Part shown: piece by piece, positions 25,302 through 34,974 of the stretch
How the letters are laid out: each line of letters begins with the position of its first letter
Position numbering within the stretch: the stretch's first letter is position 1
Assembly (NCBI RefSeq): GCF_000176155.1
Contig: NZ_ACZO01000006.1
Coordinates: 620,001-684,000, forward strand
Direction: 5' to 3'
DNA length: 64,000 nucleotides
Origin: Vibrio metschnikovii CIP 69.14
GTDB taxonomy: Bacteria > Pseudomonadota > Gammaproteobacteria > Enterobacterales > Vibrionaceae
Notes under the pieces: generated by a model
Told to the model about the DNA's origin: nothing
The model's input: the letters and a program-made list of their open reading frames with translations, nothing else
The model's database searches: none
Translations under genes and position numbers: made by a program

Positions 25302-25337
25302 ATGCGCCAAAAAGAAAGCGCTTTCTTTTTGGCGCAT
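25302..25337. promoter_or_regulatory. LacI-type operator 1 in a perfect 36 bp palindrome
   Basis: The core GAAAGCGCTTTC is at 25314-25325. Symmetry extends without mismatch from 25302 to 25337 (outer arms ATGCGCCAAAAA and TTTTTGGCGCAT). It lies 54 bp before the minus-strand gene at 24466-25248 and some 360 bp before the ABC importer. Such extended symmetry could also form a strong RNA hairpin. It is the most symmetrical of seven related sites. Confidence 0.8.
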
Positions 25338-25589
25338 GCTTTTCTAATCTAGGATTAAAATCATAATTATTACTAACGATGATAATAAAAGCGATAAAAA
25401 TCCATCTTATTTCACAAAACAGAAGGCTTTGTTCATGTCATAACTGTATGAATAAAAAGGTTTTTTATTTTATTATGTTATGATTAATGTGTAAGCAACT
25501 GATAAATATGAATTTATTTAAAATGTGATCTAAGGTTTGTTTTACTGATTCTGATTTGAATAATCGAAGTTAAAGCAGCAGAATTTACT

Positions 25590-25607
25590 AAAGAAAGCGC
25601 TTTCTTT
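25590..25607. promoter_or_regulatory. LacI-type operator 2, before the glucan ABC importer
   Basis: The core GAAAGCGCTTTC is at 25593-25604 within an 18 bp perfect palindrome AAAGAAAGCGCTTTCTTT, about 90 bp before the binding-protein start at 25697. Together with operator 1 it gives a pair about 280 bp apart, a spacing that would permit repression by looping. Confidence 0.8.
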
Positions 25608-25696
25608 TGGTTTTTCCATTAAGTTTTTGAAAAAAAAATCACTAAATTTATCTAGGAATTGCTTTTAAGTATTCAATTAAAACAAGGACATATGAG

Positions 25697-27334
25697 ATGG
25701 ATAAGAACAAGTTGCTTGCTACTTTCGCTGCTGGACTGATGATGTCCAGTGTTACTGTGACTGCGGCTGAAATTAAGCAAGGCGGGACACTTACTGTGCC
25801 GATCATCAATACAGGCTTCGTTGATAACTTTAATCCGTATACTACAAAAGATTTACTCCATGGGGTGATGTTCGAGCCGTTGATGGTCTTTAACAACATG
25901 ACAGGTAAGACCGATTTTCGTTTAGCTAAGTCTTATACTTATTCAGATGATCTTAAAACCATTACTTTAAAACTTCGTGACGGTTTGCAATGGTCTGATG
26001 GTGCTCCGCTCACTGCCGATGATGTTGTTTATAGTTTTATGTTGACCAAGGACGCTCCTGCGTTCGATCAACGTGGCATTTGGTCAGCTAACAACCTACA
26101 AACAATCACTGCCAAAGACAGCACGACCATCGTATTTGAACTTGCTGAGGCAGATTCTACATTTGTATGGAATTTAGAGCGTTACCATATTGTACCAAAA
26201 CATATTTGGTCAAAAGTGGAAAATTTAACGACATTCACGAACCCAAATCCGGTAGGTAGCGGCCCGATGACGGTAGTCAAATATATCAGGCCTCAGCAAA
26301 TGGAGCTATGTCGTAACCCTAAGTATTATTTAGAAGGTCGGCCTTATTTAGATTGTATTAATTTCCGCTCTTACAATGATAACTCTCAAATCCAACCTGC
26401 CTTGATGAAGGGTGAAATTGACTGGGGCTCAAATTTTATCGCTGATGTTGAATCAACCTTTGTTGGTGTTAATAAAGCGAATAATCATTTCTGGTATCCC
26501 GCTAATGACGCCATTCATCTATATATGAATACCAAACAAGCTCCTTTTAATGATTTACGCGTACGCCAAGCACTCTCGATGGCATTAGATCGTGAAGCCA
26601 TTGTTGATATCGCAGCTTACGGCTATCCAACGCCTAATCACAACGTGGGGGGGATTGCAGAATTATATCAAACCTATATAGATCCAAAAATTAACGAAAA
26701 GTATGGTTATTTAAGTCAATACGATGTGGAAAAAGCAAAAAAATTATTAGATGAAGCAGGAATTATCGATCGTAATGGTGATGGCTTGCGCAATAATAAT
26801 GATGGTTCTACAGTCTCGTTTGATATTGAAGTAGTTAATGGTTGGACGGATTGGATTCAAGTTGCACAGATGGTGAGTGAATACTTTGAAGAGATTGGAA
26901 TTAAAGCGAACATTAAAACGGTTGATTGGGCTGTTTATGATGCCAACTTAAAAGAGGGTAAATATAGTATGTCGATCAATTGGTCGATGGTCGCTACTAA
27001 CCCAATATTAGCTTTCCAAGAGTATTATCATACTTCTAGAATTGGTAAGACTTGGCATGCTGGACATGGAATCAACTCACCTCAGATTGATCAATTAATT
27101 GATAGTTTTGGTAAGACTGGAGATGCAGATAAGCAACGAGAGATTCTCTCACAACTGCAAAAGTATACCGCTGAAAACATCCCGTTTATTCCACTCTTTT
27201 CTAATCCAACGTGGTTCCAATATAGTACCGCAAAAATTGTCGGGTGGCCGAATGCAGAGAATCCATACGTTCAACCGGTCTGGTATGATGGTGGGAAACG
27301 AGTGCTAATTCTTAATAATTTACACCTGAAATAA
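25697..27334 (+). CDS. Periplasmic oligosaccharide-binding protein (family 5)
   Basis: The 545-residue protein has a signal peptide (MDKNKLLATFAAGLMMSSVTVTAAE is too long to be anything else at this position; cleavage likely after TAA) and an SBP_bac_5 fold with LRDGLQWSDGAPLTADDVVYSF near residue 97 and NTKQAPFNDLRVRQALSMALDRE near residue 278. AAGGA precedes the ATG by 9 bp. Family 5 proteins in Vibrio and Thermotoga also bind chito- and cello-/laminari-oligosaccharides. With two permeases and two ATPases following, and glucan hydrolases downstream, import of beta-glucan oligosaccharides is inferred. Confidence 0.85.
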   Translation: MDKNKLLATFAAGLMMSSVTVTAAEIKQGGTLTVPIINTGFVDNFNPYTTKDLLHGVMFEPLMVFNNMTGKTDFRLAKSYTYSDDLKTITLKLRDGLQWSDGAPLTADDVVYSFMLTKDAPAFDQRGIWSANNLQTITAKDSTTIVFELAEADSTFVWNLERYHIVPKHIWSKVENLTTFTNPNPVGSGPMTVVKYIRPQQMELCRNPKYYLEGRPYLDCINFRSYNDNSQIQPALMKGEIDWGSNFIADVESTFVGVNKANNHFWYPANDAIHLYMNTKQAPFNDLRVRQALSMALDREAIVDIAAYGYPTPNHNVGGIAELYQTYIDPKINEKYGYLSQYDVEKAKKLLDEAGIIDRNGDGLRNNNDGSTVSFDIEVVNGWTDWIQVAQMVSEYFEEIGIKANIKTVDWAVYDANLKEGKYSMSINWSMVATNPILAFQEYYHTSRIGKTWHAGHGINSPQIDQLIDSFGKTGDADKQREILSQLQKYTAENIPFIPLFSNPTWFQYSTAKIVGWPNAENPYVQPVWYDGGKRVLILNNLHLK

Positions 27335-27354
27335 CGGGTTAGTTTTAATAGGTA

Positions 27355-27380
27355 GTTGCCATCGATTTAGGGATGGCAAC
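27355..27380 (+). promoter_or_regulatory. Intra-operon hairpin after the binding-protein gene
   Basis: GTTGCCATC (27355-27363) pairs perfectly with GATGGCAAC (27372-27380) around an eight-base loop. There is no T-run. Such stems commonly protect the 3' end of the highly expressed binding-protein message and reduce expression of the following permeases. Confidence 0.65.
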
Positions 27381-27397
27381 GAGGTTAAAGGTGTACT

Positions 27398-28372
27398 ATG
27401 TCGTTTTTACTTCGTCGTTTTGGTTTTTATTTCACAGCCTTTTTGATTGCGATTTCATTTAATTTCATGTTACCGCGTTTGATGCCTGGCGATCCCGTCG
27501 ATGCATTATTTGCCGCAGCACAAGGACGTATGGATCCTGCGCAAATGGATGCCGTGCGGGAAATGTATGGATTTGTCGATGGTAATTTATTTGAGCAGTA
27601 TCTTGCTTACATAAAAAGTGTCTTCACGCTTGAATTAGGGCCTTCAATTTTAATGTTTCCTGTGAGTGTTTCAGACGTGATTGCTATGGCATTACCATGG
27701 ACCATGTTTCTGGCATTGGGATCATTAATCGTTGCATTAATTATTGGTGTCAGTATCGGAACCTATGCATCGTATCGTCGTGAAGGATTATTTGGCCAAG
27801 TTGTACCTCCAGTGTTGGCATTCATTAGTAATTTTCCTTATGTCGTTACGGCACTGTTACTGTTTTACTTCTTTGGTTTGAAGTTAGAGTTATTACCACT
27901 GGCTTATACTTATGATCCGTCATTACGACCAGGCTTTAATTTTGAATTCATCGTTAGTGTCATCAAGCATGCGGTTCTCCCTTTAGGTTCAATGGTTGTT
28001 GTCGGCATTGCGACCTGGGTGTTTAACATGCGTAATGCGATGATCAATGTTCTTGGGGAAGATTATGTCACTATGGCTGAAGCCAAAGGATTAAGCAGTT
28101 TTCGAGTGATGTATCGCTATGCAGGTAGAAATGCCATTTTACCAGTTGCAACTGCAATTGCTATGGCGATTGGTTTTTCTTTCGCGGGTTCAATCATGAC
28201 CGAAGTTGTATTTAATTATCAAGGATTGGGCAACATTTTATTGAAAGGTATTGTTGCTCGTGATTATCCATTAATTCAGGCCATTTTATTGATTTTAGTG
28301 ACAGCGGTTCTAACGGCTAACTTTATCGCCGATCTGCTCTATGTCTGGCTTGATCCTCGTATTTCTCATTAA
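27398..28372 (+). CDS. Oligosaccharide ABC transporter permease 1 (DppB type)
   Basis: The 324-residue inner-membrane protein has six helices. The first helix is followed by the DppB signature LPRLMPGDPVDALFA. The EAA coupling loop is MAEAKGLSSFRVMYRYAGRNAILP near residues 228-251, ahead of a final helix pair. It is followed after 8 bp by the second permease gene. By context it forms the channel for imported beta-glucan oligosaccharides with the next product. Confidence 0.9.
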   Translation: MSFLLRRFGFYFTAFLIAISFNFMLPRLMPGDPVDALFAAAQGRMDPAQMDAVREMYGFVDGNLFEQYLAYIKSVFTLELGPSILMFPVSVSDVIAMALPWTMFLALGSLIVALIIGVSIGTYASYRREGLFGQVVPPVLAFISNFPYVVTALLLFYFFGLKLELLPLAYTYDPSLRPGFNFEFIVSVIKHAVLPLGSMVVVGIATWVFNMRNAMINVLGEDYVTMAEAKGLSSFRVMYRYAGRNAILPVATAIAMAIGFSFAGSIMTEVVFNYQGLGNILLKGIVARDYPLIQAILLILVTAVLTANFIADLLYVWLDPRISH

Positions 28373-28380
28373 GGTGTAAC

Positions 28381-29373
28381 ATGGATAAGACAATTCATAA
28401 CCATAAAGAGTCTGAACTAGGGGAGCGTTATGCCCGTGAATCTCGCTTCTCTTGGAAAAAGATAAAAAAATCATTAGGTAAAATCTATGCCTTTTTCTAT
28501 GGCAATCCTCCAGCGATTATTGGCGGGTTACTACTCTCAATAATTTTATGTGGAGCGCTCTTTGCCCCGATACTTGCCAGCCATGACCCCGAACGCCGCG
28601 TTGCTCGTCCTCATATAGCTCCGAACGCGGAACATGTTTTGGGGACTACACGTGGTGGACGTGATGTCTATAGCCAAGTCCTCTATGGTGCACGTAAATC
28701 ACTAACGGTTGCTATTTCTGCCGGTATTATTGCCATGAGTTTGGCGGTTATTATTGGTGTTTCATCAGGTTATTTCGGTGGAAAAATTGATGAACGTTTG
28801 AATTTCCTAACGAATGTGTTTCTTGTTTTCCCACAGTTACCACTGTTGATTGTTTTAGCTGCCTTTTTGGGACAAGTTGGGTCACTAGTGATAACGATCT
28901 TACTTGGAATCACCTCCTGGCCTTGGGGAGCGCGAGTGATTCGTTCACAAACGATGGCGATTCGTAATAAAGAATTCATTATTTCTGCAGAAGTCATGGG
29001 TGAATCAAAAATTCGTATTATCTTAGTAGAAATTTTGCCTAACCTAGTTTCAATAGTTTTTGGTGGTTTTTTAGGCACGGTGATCTATGCCATGGGGGCT
29101 GAGGCTGGGTTGGGAATTCTCGGTTTAGGCGACGCTACGGAAGTGAGCTGGGGATCAATGCTGTATTGGGCTCAGACTTCTTCATCACTTTATACTGGGG
29201 CTTGGTGGGAAATGATGGTGCCAGCTTCAGCTCTAGCGATAACGGGGGGTGCGCTTGCGTTGATTAATATGTCAATTGATCAAGTGAGTAACCCGAAACT
29301 TCGCACGGGGCCACATATTAAATTATGGCATCAATTGAAAAAGCAAGCAGATAAACGTCGGGGTCTAGTATGA
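28381..29373 (+). CDS. Oligosaccharide ABC transporter permease 2 (DppC type)
   Basis: The 330-residue protein has a DppC-like N-terminal helix (IIGGLLLSIILCGALFAPILA), the HVLGTTRGGRDVYSQVLYGARKSL signature near residue 80, and an EAA loop around AEVMGESKIRIILVEILPNL. The last residues are basic. Its stop overlaps the start of the first ATPase gene by 4 bp (ATGA). It pairs with the previous permease. Confidence 0.9.
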   Translation: MDKTIHNHKESELGERYARESRFSWKKIKKSLGKIYAFFYGNPPAIIGGLLLSIILCGALFAPILASHDPERRVARPHIAPNAEHVLGTTRGGRDVYSQVLYGARKSLTVAISAGIIAMSLAVIIGVSSGYFGGKIDERLNFLTNVFLVFPQLPLLIVLAAFLGQVGSLVITILLGITSWPWGARVIRSQTMAIRNKEFIISAEVMGESKIRIILVEILPNLVSIVFGGFLGTVIYAMGAEAGLGILGLGDATEVSWGSMLYWAQTSSSLYTGAWWEMMVPASALAITGGALALINMSIDQVSNPKLRTGPHIKLWHQLKKQADKRRGLV

Positions 29374-30323
29374 GTCAGTTACTGGAAATTAATAACTTGT
29401 GTGTCGATTATGTCTCACCGAATGGTGTCGCTCGAGCCGTTAATAACGTCAGCTTAACGATTGCTCCTGGTGAAACCCTAGGTATTGCAGGAGAATCCGG
29501 TTGCGGTAAAAGTACGTTAGCGTTTGCTATTTCACGATTACATAAAGCCCCTGCGTTGATTTCGGAAGGCGAAATTCTCTATCAAGGTAAAGACGTATTG
29601 AAAATGAATGATCGCCAGTTAAGGGATTTTCGATGGAATGATGTTTCAGTCGTTTTTCAAAGTGCAATGAATTCACTCAATCCAGTGATAACGATTGGTG
29701 AACAGTTAACGGATGTTATTCTTGCTCATCGCAAAGTGAGTTATAAACAAGCGCTTGAACGAGCAGTGGAGCTACTTAAGATCGTTGGTATTCATGCTGA
29801 TCGTATTCATAGTTTTCCGCATCAACTTAGCGGCGGCATGCGCCAGCGAGTTGTTATTGCAGTGGCATTAGCCCTTGAACCTAAGCTGATCATCATGGAT
29901 GAGCCGACCACGGCATTAGATGTCGTGGTAGAACGAGAAATTTTGAATGAGCTTTATGAACTTAAAAGTAAATTTGGCTTCTCGATTTTATTCATTAGCC
30001 ATGATTTAAGTTTAATGGGTGAAATTGCCGATCGTATTGGTGTGATGTACGCCGGTAATTTGATTGAACTGGGGGAGGCGCAAAATGTTTTTGGTGACTC
30101 ACAACATCCTTACACTAAAGGTTTAATCTCTTCCTTTCCTACTATTCATGGTCCTAAAGAACGTCTTTACGGCATTCCTGGGAATCCAGTTAATTTGCTG
30201 CAATTACCCGTTGGGTGCAATTTTCAAGAGCGTTGCACATTGTGTTACACAGAGTGTCAACAGCAGCAACCAAGCTTGACTCGTGTAAGTAATAGCAGCC
30301 AAGTTGCTTGTCATTTGGTTTAA
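29370..30323 (+). CDS. Oligosaccharide ABC transporter ATPase 1 (DppD type)
   Basis: The 317-residue ATPase has Walker A GESGCGKST, Q-loop VFQSAMNSLNP, signature LSGGMRQR, Walker B LIIMDEPTTALD and H-loop FISHD. The C-terminal oligo_HPY region has cysteines in GCNFQERCTLCYTECQQQ, which in the Opp/Dpp family can bind an iron-sulphur cluster. The start overlaps the permease stop. It works as a heterodimer with the next gene product. Confidence 0.92.
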   Translation: MSQLLEINNLCVDYVSPNGVARAVNNVSLTIAPGETLGIAGESGCGKSTLAFAISRLHKAPALISEGEILYQGKDVLKMNDRQLRDFRWNDVSVVFQSAMNSLNPVITIGEQLTDVILAHRKVSYKQALERAVELLKIVGIHADRIHSFPHQLSGGMRQRVVIAVALALEPKLIIMDEPTTALDVVVEREILNELYELKSKFGFSILFISHDLSLMGEIADRIGVMYAGNLIELGEAQNVFGDSQHPYTKGLISSFPTIHGPKERLYGIPGNPVNLLQLPVGCNFQERCTLCYTECQQQQPSLTRVSNSSQVACHLV

Positions 30324-30335
30324 TTAGGGGGAAGT

Positions 30336-31328
30336 ATGCAGCAAAATAATACGCCAGAGGTGATTCTGTCGATTAGAAATCTAGTCAAAGACTTCCCTCT
30401 TGGACAGTCCTTAAAAACTAACCTTATGCGTGCCGTCAATGATGTTTCATTTGAACTGCGTAAGGGAGAAGCATTAGCGATTGTGGGTGAGTCGGGCTCA
30501 GGAAAAAGTACTGGAGCCAGAATATTAACGCGTATCTATGACAAAACTGAGGGTGAAATTACTTTTAAAGGCCAACCGTTAGCGGATTATATTAAGCAAC
30601 ACGGCGAACTAGAATACGCCCGTCAAGTTCAGATGATTTTTCAAGATCCTTTTGGTTCTCTGAACCCTGTGCACACGATTTATCATCATATAGCTCGACC
30701 TCTGCAAATCCATAGGCGTGCAGATAACCAGGTAATACCACGCTTAGTATATGAATTACTTGAGTTGGTTGGTTTATCACCTGCAGTAGAAACTGCTGAG
30801 AAATATCCGTATGAGCTGAGTGGTGGGCAGCGTCAACGTGTCGCTATTGCACGAGCGATAGCGGTAGATCCTGAAGTGATTTTAGCAGATGAGCCTATCT
30901 CTATGCTCGATGTTTCCGTACGTCTTGGCATTCTTAATTTAATGGCTGATTTAAAAAATAAACACGGTATTTCGTTTATGTATATTACTCACGATATCGC
31001 GACAGCACGTTATTTTGCAGAAAAGACAGCGGTCATGTATGTCGGTCATATGGTCGAATGGGGAGAGAGCGATAGTGTAACTCAAAATCCGCAACATCCT
31101 TATTCTCAGTTATTACTTTCAGCGGTTCCTGAGGTTGGGCGTGCGGGACGGCGTGAATTAAAAGCTAAAAAAGGGGAAATTCCACTTTGGAAGCCAAGTA
31201 GTGTGGGCTGTCCCTTTGCTCCTCGTTGCTTGAAAGCTACATCTGTATGTGACCAATCGCTACCTCCCGCGATTCAAGTGACTGAAAACCATTTTGCGCG
31301 CTGTCATCATCTTGAATCAACCAGCTGA
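30336..31328 (+). CDS. Oligosaccharide ABC transporter ATPase 2 (DppF type)
   Basis: The 330-residue ATPase has Walker A GESGSGKST, Q-loop IFQDPFGSLNP, signature LSGGQRQR, Walker B VILADEP and H-loop YITHD. The C-terminal CPFAPRCLKATSVC block is the second half of the oligo_HPY cysteine motif. GGGGAAG sits before the ATG. It is the last importer gene; an operator lies 33 bp beyond its stop, so the phosphorylase gene may be separately controlled. Confidence 0.92.
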   Translation: MQQNNTPEVILSIRNLVKDFPLGQSLKTNLMRAVNDVSFELRKGEALAIVGESGSGKSTGARILTRIYDKTEGEITFKGQPLADYIKQHGELEYARQVQMIFQDPFGSLNPVHTIYHHIARPLQIHRRADNQVIPRLVYELLELVGLSPAVETAEKYPYELSGGQRQRVAIARAIAVDPEVILADEPISMLDVSVRLGILNLMADLKNKHGISFMYITHDIATARYFAEKTAVMYVGHMVEWGESDSVTQNPQHPYSQLLLSAVPEVGRAGRRELKAKKGEIPLWKPSSVGCPFAPRCLKATSVCDQSLPPAIQVTENHFARCHHLESTS

Positions 31329-31360
31329 TAAACCGTGCAGTTAATTATTTGATATTTTTT

Positions 31361-31372
31361 GAAAGCGCTTTC
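31361..31372. promoter_or_regulatory. LacI-type operator 3, before the phosphorylase gene
   Basis: GAAAGCGCTTTC lies 40 bp before the ATG of the glucan phosphorylase gene, between it and the importer operon. The position would allow separate repression, or act as a roadblock to read-through from the importer. Confidence 0.8.
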
Positions 31373-31411
31373 TTTTTGCTTTCTTAGACAGAATAAATGT
31401 TGGAATAAACT

Positions 31412-34400
31412 ATGAATATTGGAAAAAATCAAACTCAATCGGTTTCTGGTCGTTTCATCGATCTATTGGGTGAACGTTATTACAAAATTTCTCACGTCGA
31501 TAATATGGATCCATTTTTTATCAGTATCGTATCTGCCAGCGATCATTGGCTCTTTATCTCCTCGACAGGGAGTTTATCTGCAGGGCGTATTCGTCCAGAG
31601 AATGCGTTATTTCCTTATAAATCGGTCGATCACATTCATGAAAGTGCCGAAAATACCGGCTCTAAAACGATTGTTCGTCTCAAGCATGATGAGAGTATCA
31701 TGCTTTGGGAACCGTTTAATCGTTTTCATGATGGGCTTTATCAGCTTGAGCGGAATCTATATAAAAATAGTATGGGGGACAAAATTGTTTTTGAAGAGAT
31801 AAACCATACGCTACAGATCAAATTTCAGTATTCTTGGGCTACGAGTGAAGCATTTGGGTTTGTTCGCCGTGCGCAGATTAGCGATCTTTCAGGTCAAGAT
31901 CGTCAATTGGATATCCTAGATGGTTTACAGAATGTATTACCCTCAGGTGCACCGCTATCGGCTTTACAAACGCGCAGCGCTCTCGTTGATGCTTATAAAT
32001 GGAACGAGCAAGTAGAAGGGACCTCACTTGCGCTTTATACCATGTATGCCAAACTCAGTGATCGCGCTGAGCCTGCGGAGTCGTTATTGGCTACAACGAT
32101 CTTTAGTATTGATAGTGATGATAATAGTATCTTACTTAGCAGCGAACAATTAACGGCATTTCGTCGTGGAGAGAGTATTGTTAGTGAATCTCTAACTCGC
32201 GGTGTGCGTGGTAGCTATTTACTAAATAAGCGATTCACATTGGCTGCTGGAACAGAGAAGCACTGGTTGATTATTGCTGATATCGACAAAAATCATTGCG
32301 CAGTGCGAGAACTTGAGCAGAAACTTAAAACCGATGATATAGAAACACAGATTGAAATTAGCATTGCTAAAAATCAACAAGAGCTGATCGCCTTAATGTC
32401 GGGTGTAGATGCATGGCAAGTTACCGCCGAAGAGACAACCTTTGTTCATCATTATGCTAACGTACTTTTTAATGGTATGCGTGGTGGTGTGGTTGAAAAT
32501 AACTACTGGTTAGATAAACAAGATATTCTAAAAACCATGATGAAAACCAACTCAACATTGGTAACTCGTCATGATTCATTTTTTGCGGAGTTGCCTGACT
32601 CCCTCACTCACGCTCAGTTAATTACTTTGGCAAAACAAACGGATGATCCACAATTAGTTCGTTTGAGTTATGAATATTTGCCATTAACATTTGGTCGTCG
32701 TCATGGTGATCCCAGCCGCCCATGGAATCATTATGAAATAAAATTGAAAGATGAGAAGGGAGAGCGTTTACTATCCTATCAAGGCAACTGGCGTGATATT
32801 TTTCAAAACTGGGAAGCGCTCGCACTGAGTTATCCGGGCTTTATTACTTCATTCATGGCTAAATTTGTTAATGCTTCTACGATGGATGGCTATAATCCTT
32901 ATCGTATTACGAAAGAGGGGATTGATTGGGAGCAGGTAGAAGTTGATGATCCTTGGAGTAATATAGGTTATTGGGGGGATCATCAGATTATTTATTTATT
33001 TATTGAAGTTCCTTGAACTCGCGAAACAATATCAAGCAGAAGAACTCAATGAGTTACTTTGCAGTGATATCTTTAGTTACGCTAACGTGCCGTATGAACT
33101 CTGTAGTGTTGAGAAGTTATTTGCTAATCCTAAAAATACTGTCGTATTCAATCATGATTTACAAAAAATCATTGAAGATAGAGTTGCTCGACTAGGAAGT
33201 GATGGACGCTTAATTCTTGATGGTGAAGAGAATGTCTATCAAGTGAATCTGTGTGAAAAAATCGTGGTTCCGCTATTAGCTAAACTAAGCAATTTAGTGC
33301 TCGATGGCGGCATTTGGCTCAACACGCAGCGGCCAGAATGGAACGATGCTAACAATGCAATTGTCGGTAATGGTTTATCAATGGTCACCTTGTATTATAT
33401 GCGCCGTTACGTCACTTTTCTGCATGATTTATTGGCCGATATACCAAACTCTGTATCGATTTCTCAAGAGGTCTTTGATTGGATGCAATCTACTACTCGC
33501 ATCTTGCAAGACGCCGTAAAAGAGATTCGGCAAGGGACGGTGAATCGTCAAACTCGTAAAGCGATTCTTACCCCAGCTTGAGAAAGCTGCTGATGATTAT
33601 CGTCAGCGTATTTATCGTATGAATGGACTTTCAGGAAAAATGAAAGTTGAAAAAAATGTATTTGATAAGTTACTGGACGCAAGTTTGCAGGTTCTCGACT
33701 CGAGCATTCATCATAACTTGCGTGATGATGGATTATATAATGCGTATAACATTCTCAATTATTCTGGCGAAAGTCTCAATATTGAACCGCTTTACCCAAT
33801 GTTAGAAGGACAAGTTGCGGTACTTAGTGCTGGTATTTTATCGCCTAAGCAAGCGGTCATGTTATTAGGTAAGTTATTTAATAGTGAAATGTATCGTGAT
33901 GATCAACAAAGTTTTATGTTGTACCCAGATCGAGAATTACCGGCTTTTGTTCAACGCAACCGTATTGATGTTACTGATGTTACCGCTAAACTTGCCATCA
34001 CTCAAATGCTAGCGAGAGATGATCAACGGATTATACAGCAAGACGTTCATGGTGATTATCACTTCCATGCTTCGTTTGAAAATGTGGGTGTCCTACGTAG
34101 CGCTATACAAAACATTAAAGGTGATTATCCAGAGTTAGCGACAGAGTCATGGGACGAATTAGAGACGCTTTATGAACACGTATTTAATCATAAAGCCTTT
34201 ACTGGACGTTCAGGCACAATGTTTGGCTATGAAGGATTGGGGTGTATTTATTGGCACATGGTTTCTAAACTGCTATTAGCGGTCCTGGAAAACTATCAAA
34301 CCGCGTTTTCATTAGATCCAGACAGCCTAGAAACTAAGCAATTAGCAGAATATTATTATCGAGTTCGTCAGGGTATTGGTTTTAATAAAACGCCTCAAAA

Positions 34401-34860
34401 TTACGGTGCATTTCCAACTGACCCTTATTCTCATACTCCGAAGCATGCTGGCGCTCAACAACCGGGTATGACAGGACAAGTCAAAGAAGAAATTTTGACT
34501 CGATTTGCAGAGTTAGGGATTATTGTTAAAAATGGCTCTATTTATATTCAGCCGAATTTGTTGAAAAAGCAGGAGTTTTTAACCCAAACTGCCTCGTTTA
34601 CTTGTCTTGATGTATCTGGTGAGAAACACAGTTATGTATTGGATGTTGGACAGCTAGGTTTTACTTACTGTCAAGTACCGTTTATTTATCAGTTATCGGT
34701 TGAAGCAGAAGGACAAATTGAAGTGATATTTGATGATGGTCGCCAACAGTTATTTTCACAATTACAGTTAAATACGGTGATTAGCCAACAGATCTTTGCG
34801 CGTACGGCAAAAGTGACTAAAGTCGTTGTTACTTTACCTGAGTCTATGCTCTATCGTTAA
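31412..34860 (+). pseudogene. GH149/GH161-type beta-glucan phosphorylase, two frameshifts
   Basis: Three consecutive frames form one large phosphorylase: 31412-33016, 33003-33581 and 33585-34860. The first junction is in (TTAT)4 at 32988-33003; three units would keep ...QIIYLLKFLELAKQY in frame. The second is in CCCC at 33571-33574; three Cs would give ...AILTQLEKAADDYRQ. With both corrected the protein is 1147 residues. NTQRPEWNDANNAIVG carries the likely catalytic aspartate, and TGRSGTMFGYEGLGC the phosphate-site SGT; these are typical of the clan that includes GH94, GH149 and GH161. No signal peptide, so cytoplasmic. It would phosphorolyse beta-glucan oligosaccharides to glucose-1-phosphate. 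GH149 versus GH161 is undecided. Confidence 0.8.
32988..33003 (+). repeat. (TTAT)4 tetranucleotide repeat at the frameshift
   Basis: Four tandem TTAT units in the coding sequence of the phosphorylase. The reading frame is open across three (or six) units and closed with four, so the repeat acts as an on/off switch if its length varies. Confidence 0.85.
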
Positions 34861-34908
34861 GTAAAACGTTTTTATAACGACTTTAATAGAGATAAATTCG
34901 ATTGAGAA

Positions 34909-34946
34909 AAACATTTAGGTCTCATGAATATGAGGCCTAAATGTTT
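34909..34946. terminator. Bidirectional terminator between phosphorylase and lacI-type gene
   Basis: AAACATTTAGG (34909-34919) plus TCTCAT pairs with ATGAGG plus CCTAAATGTTT (34936-34946), 17 bp with one G-T pair and a four-base loop GAAT. A-rich sequence precedes and T-rich sequence follows. It serves both convergent genes. Confidence 0.85.
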
Positions 34947-34974
34947 ATAAAGTTGCTAGCTGATTTCAAATAAG

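Noticed and set aside
27099..27308. Small frames inside the importer genes
   Set aside because: They are out-of-frame shadows of long, clearly conserved genes.
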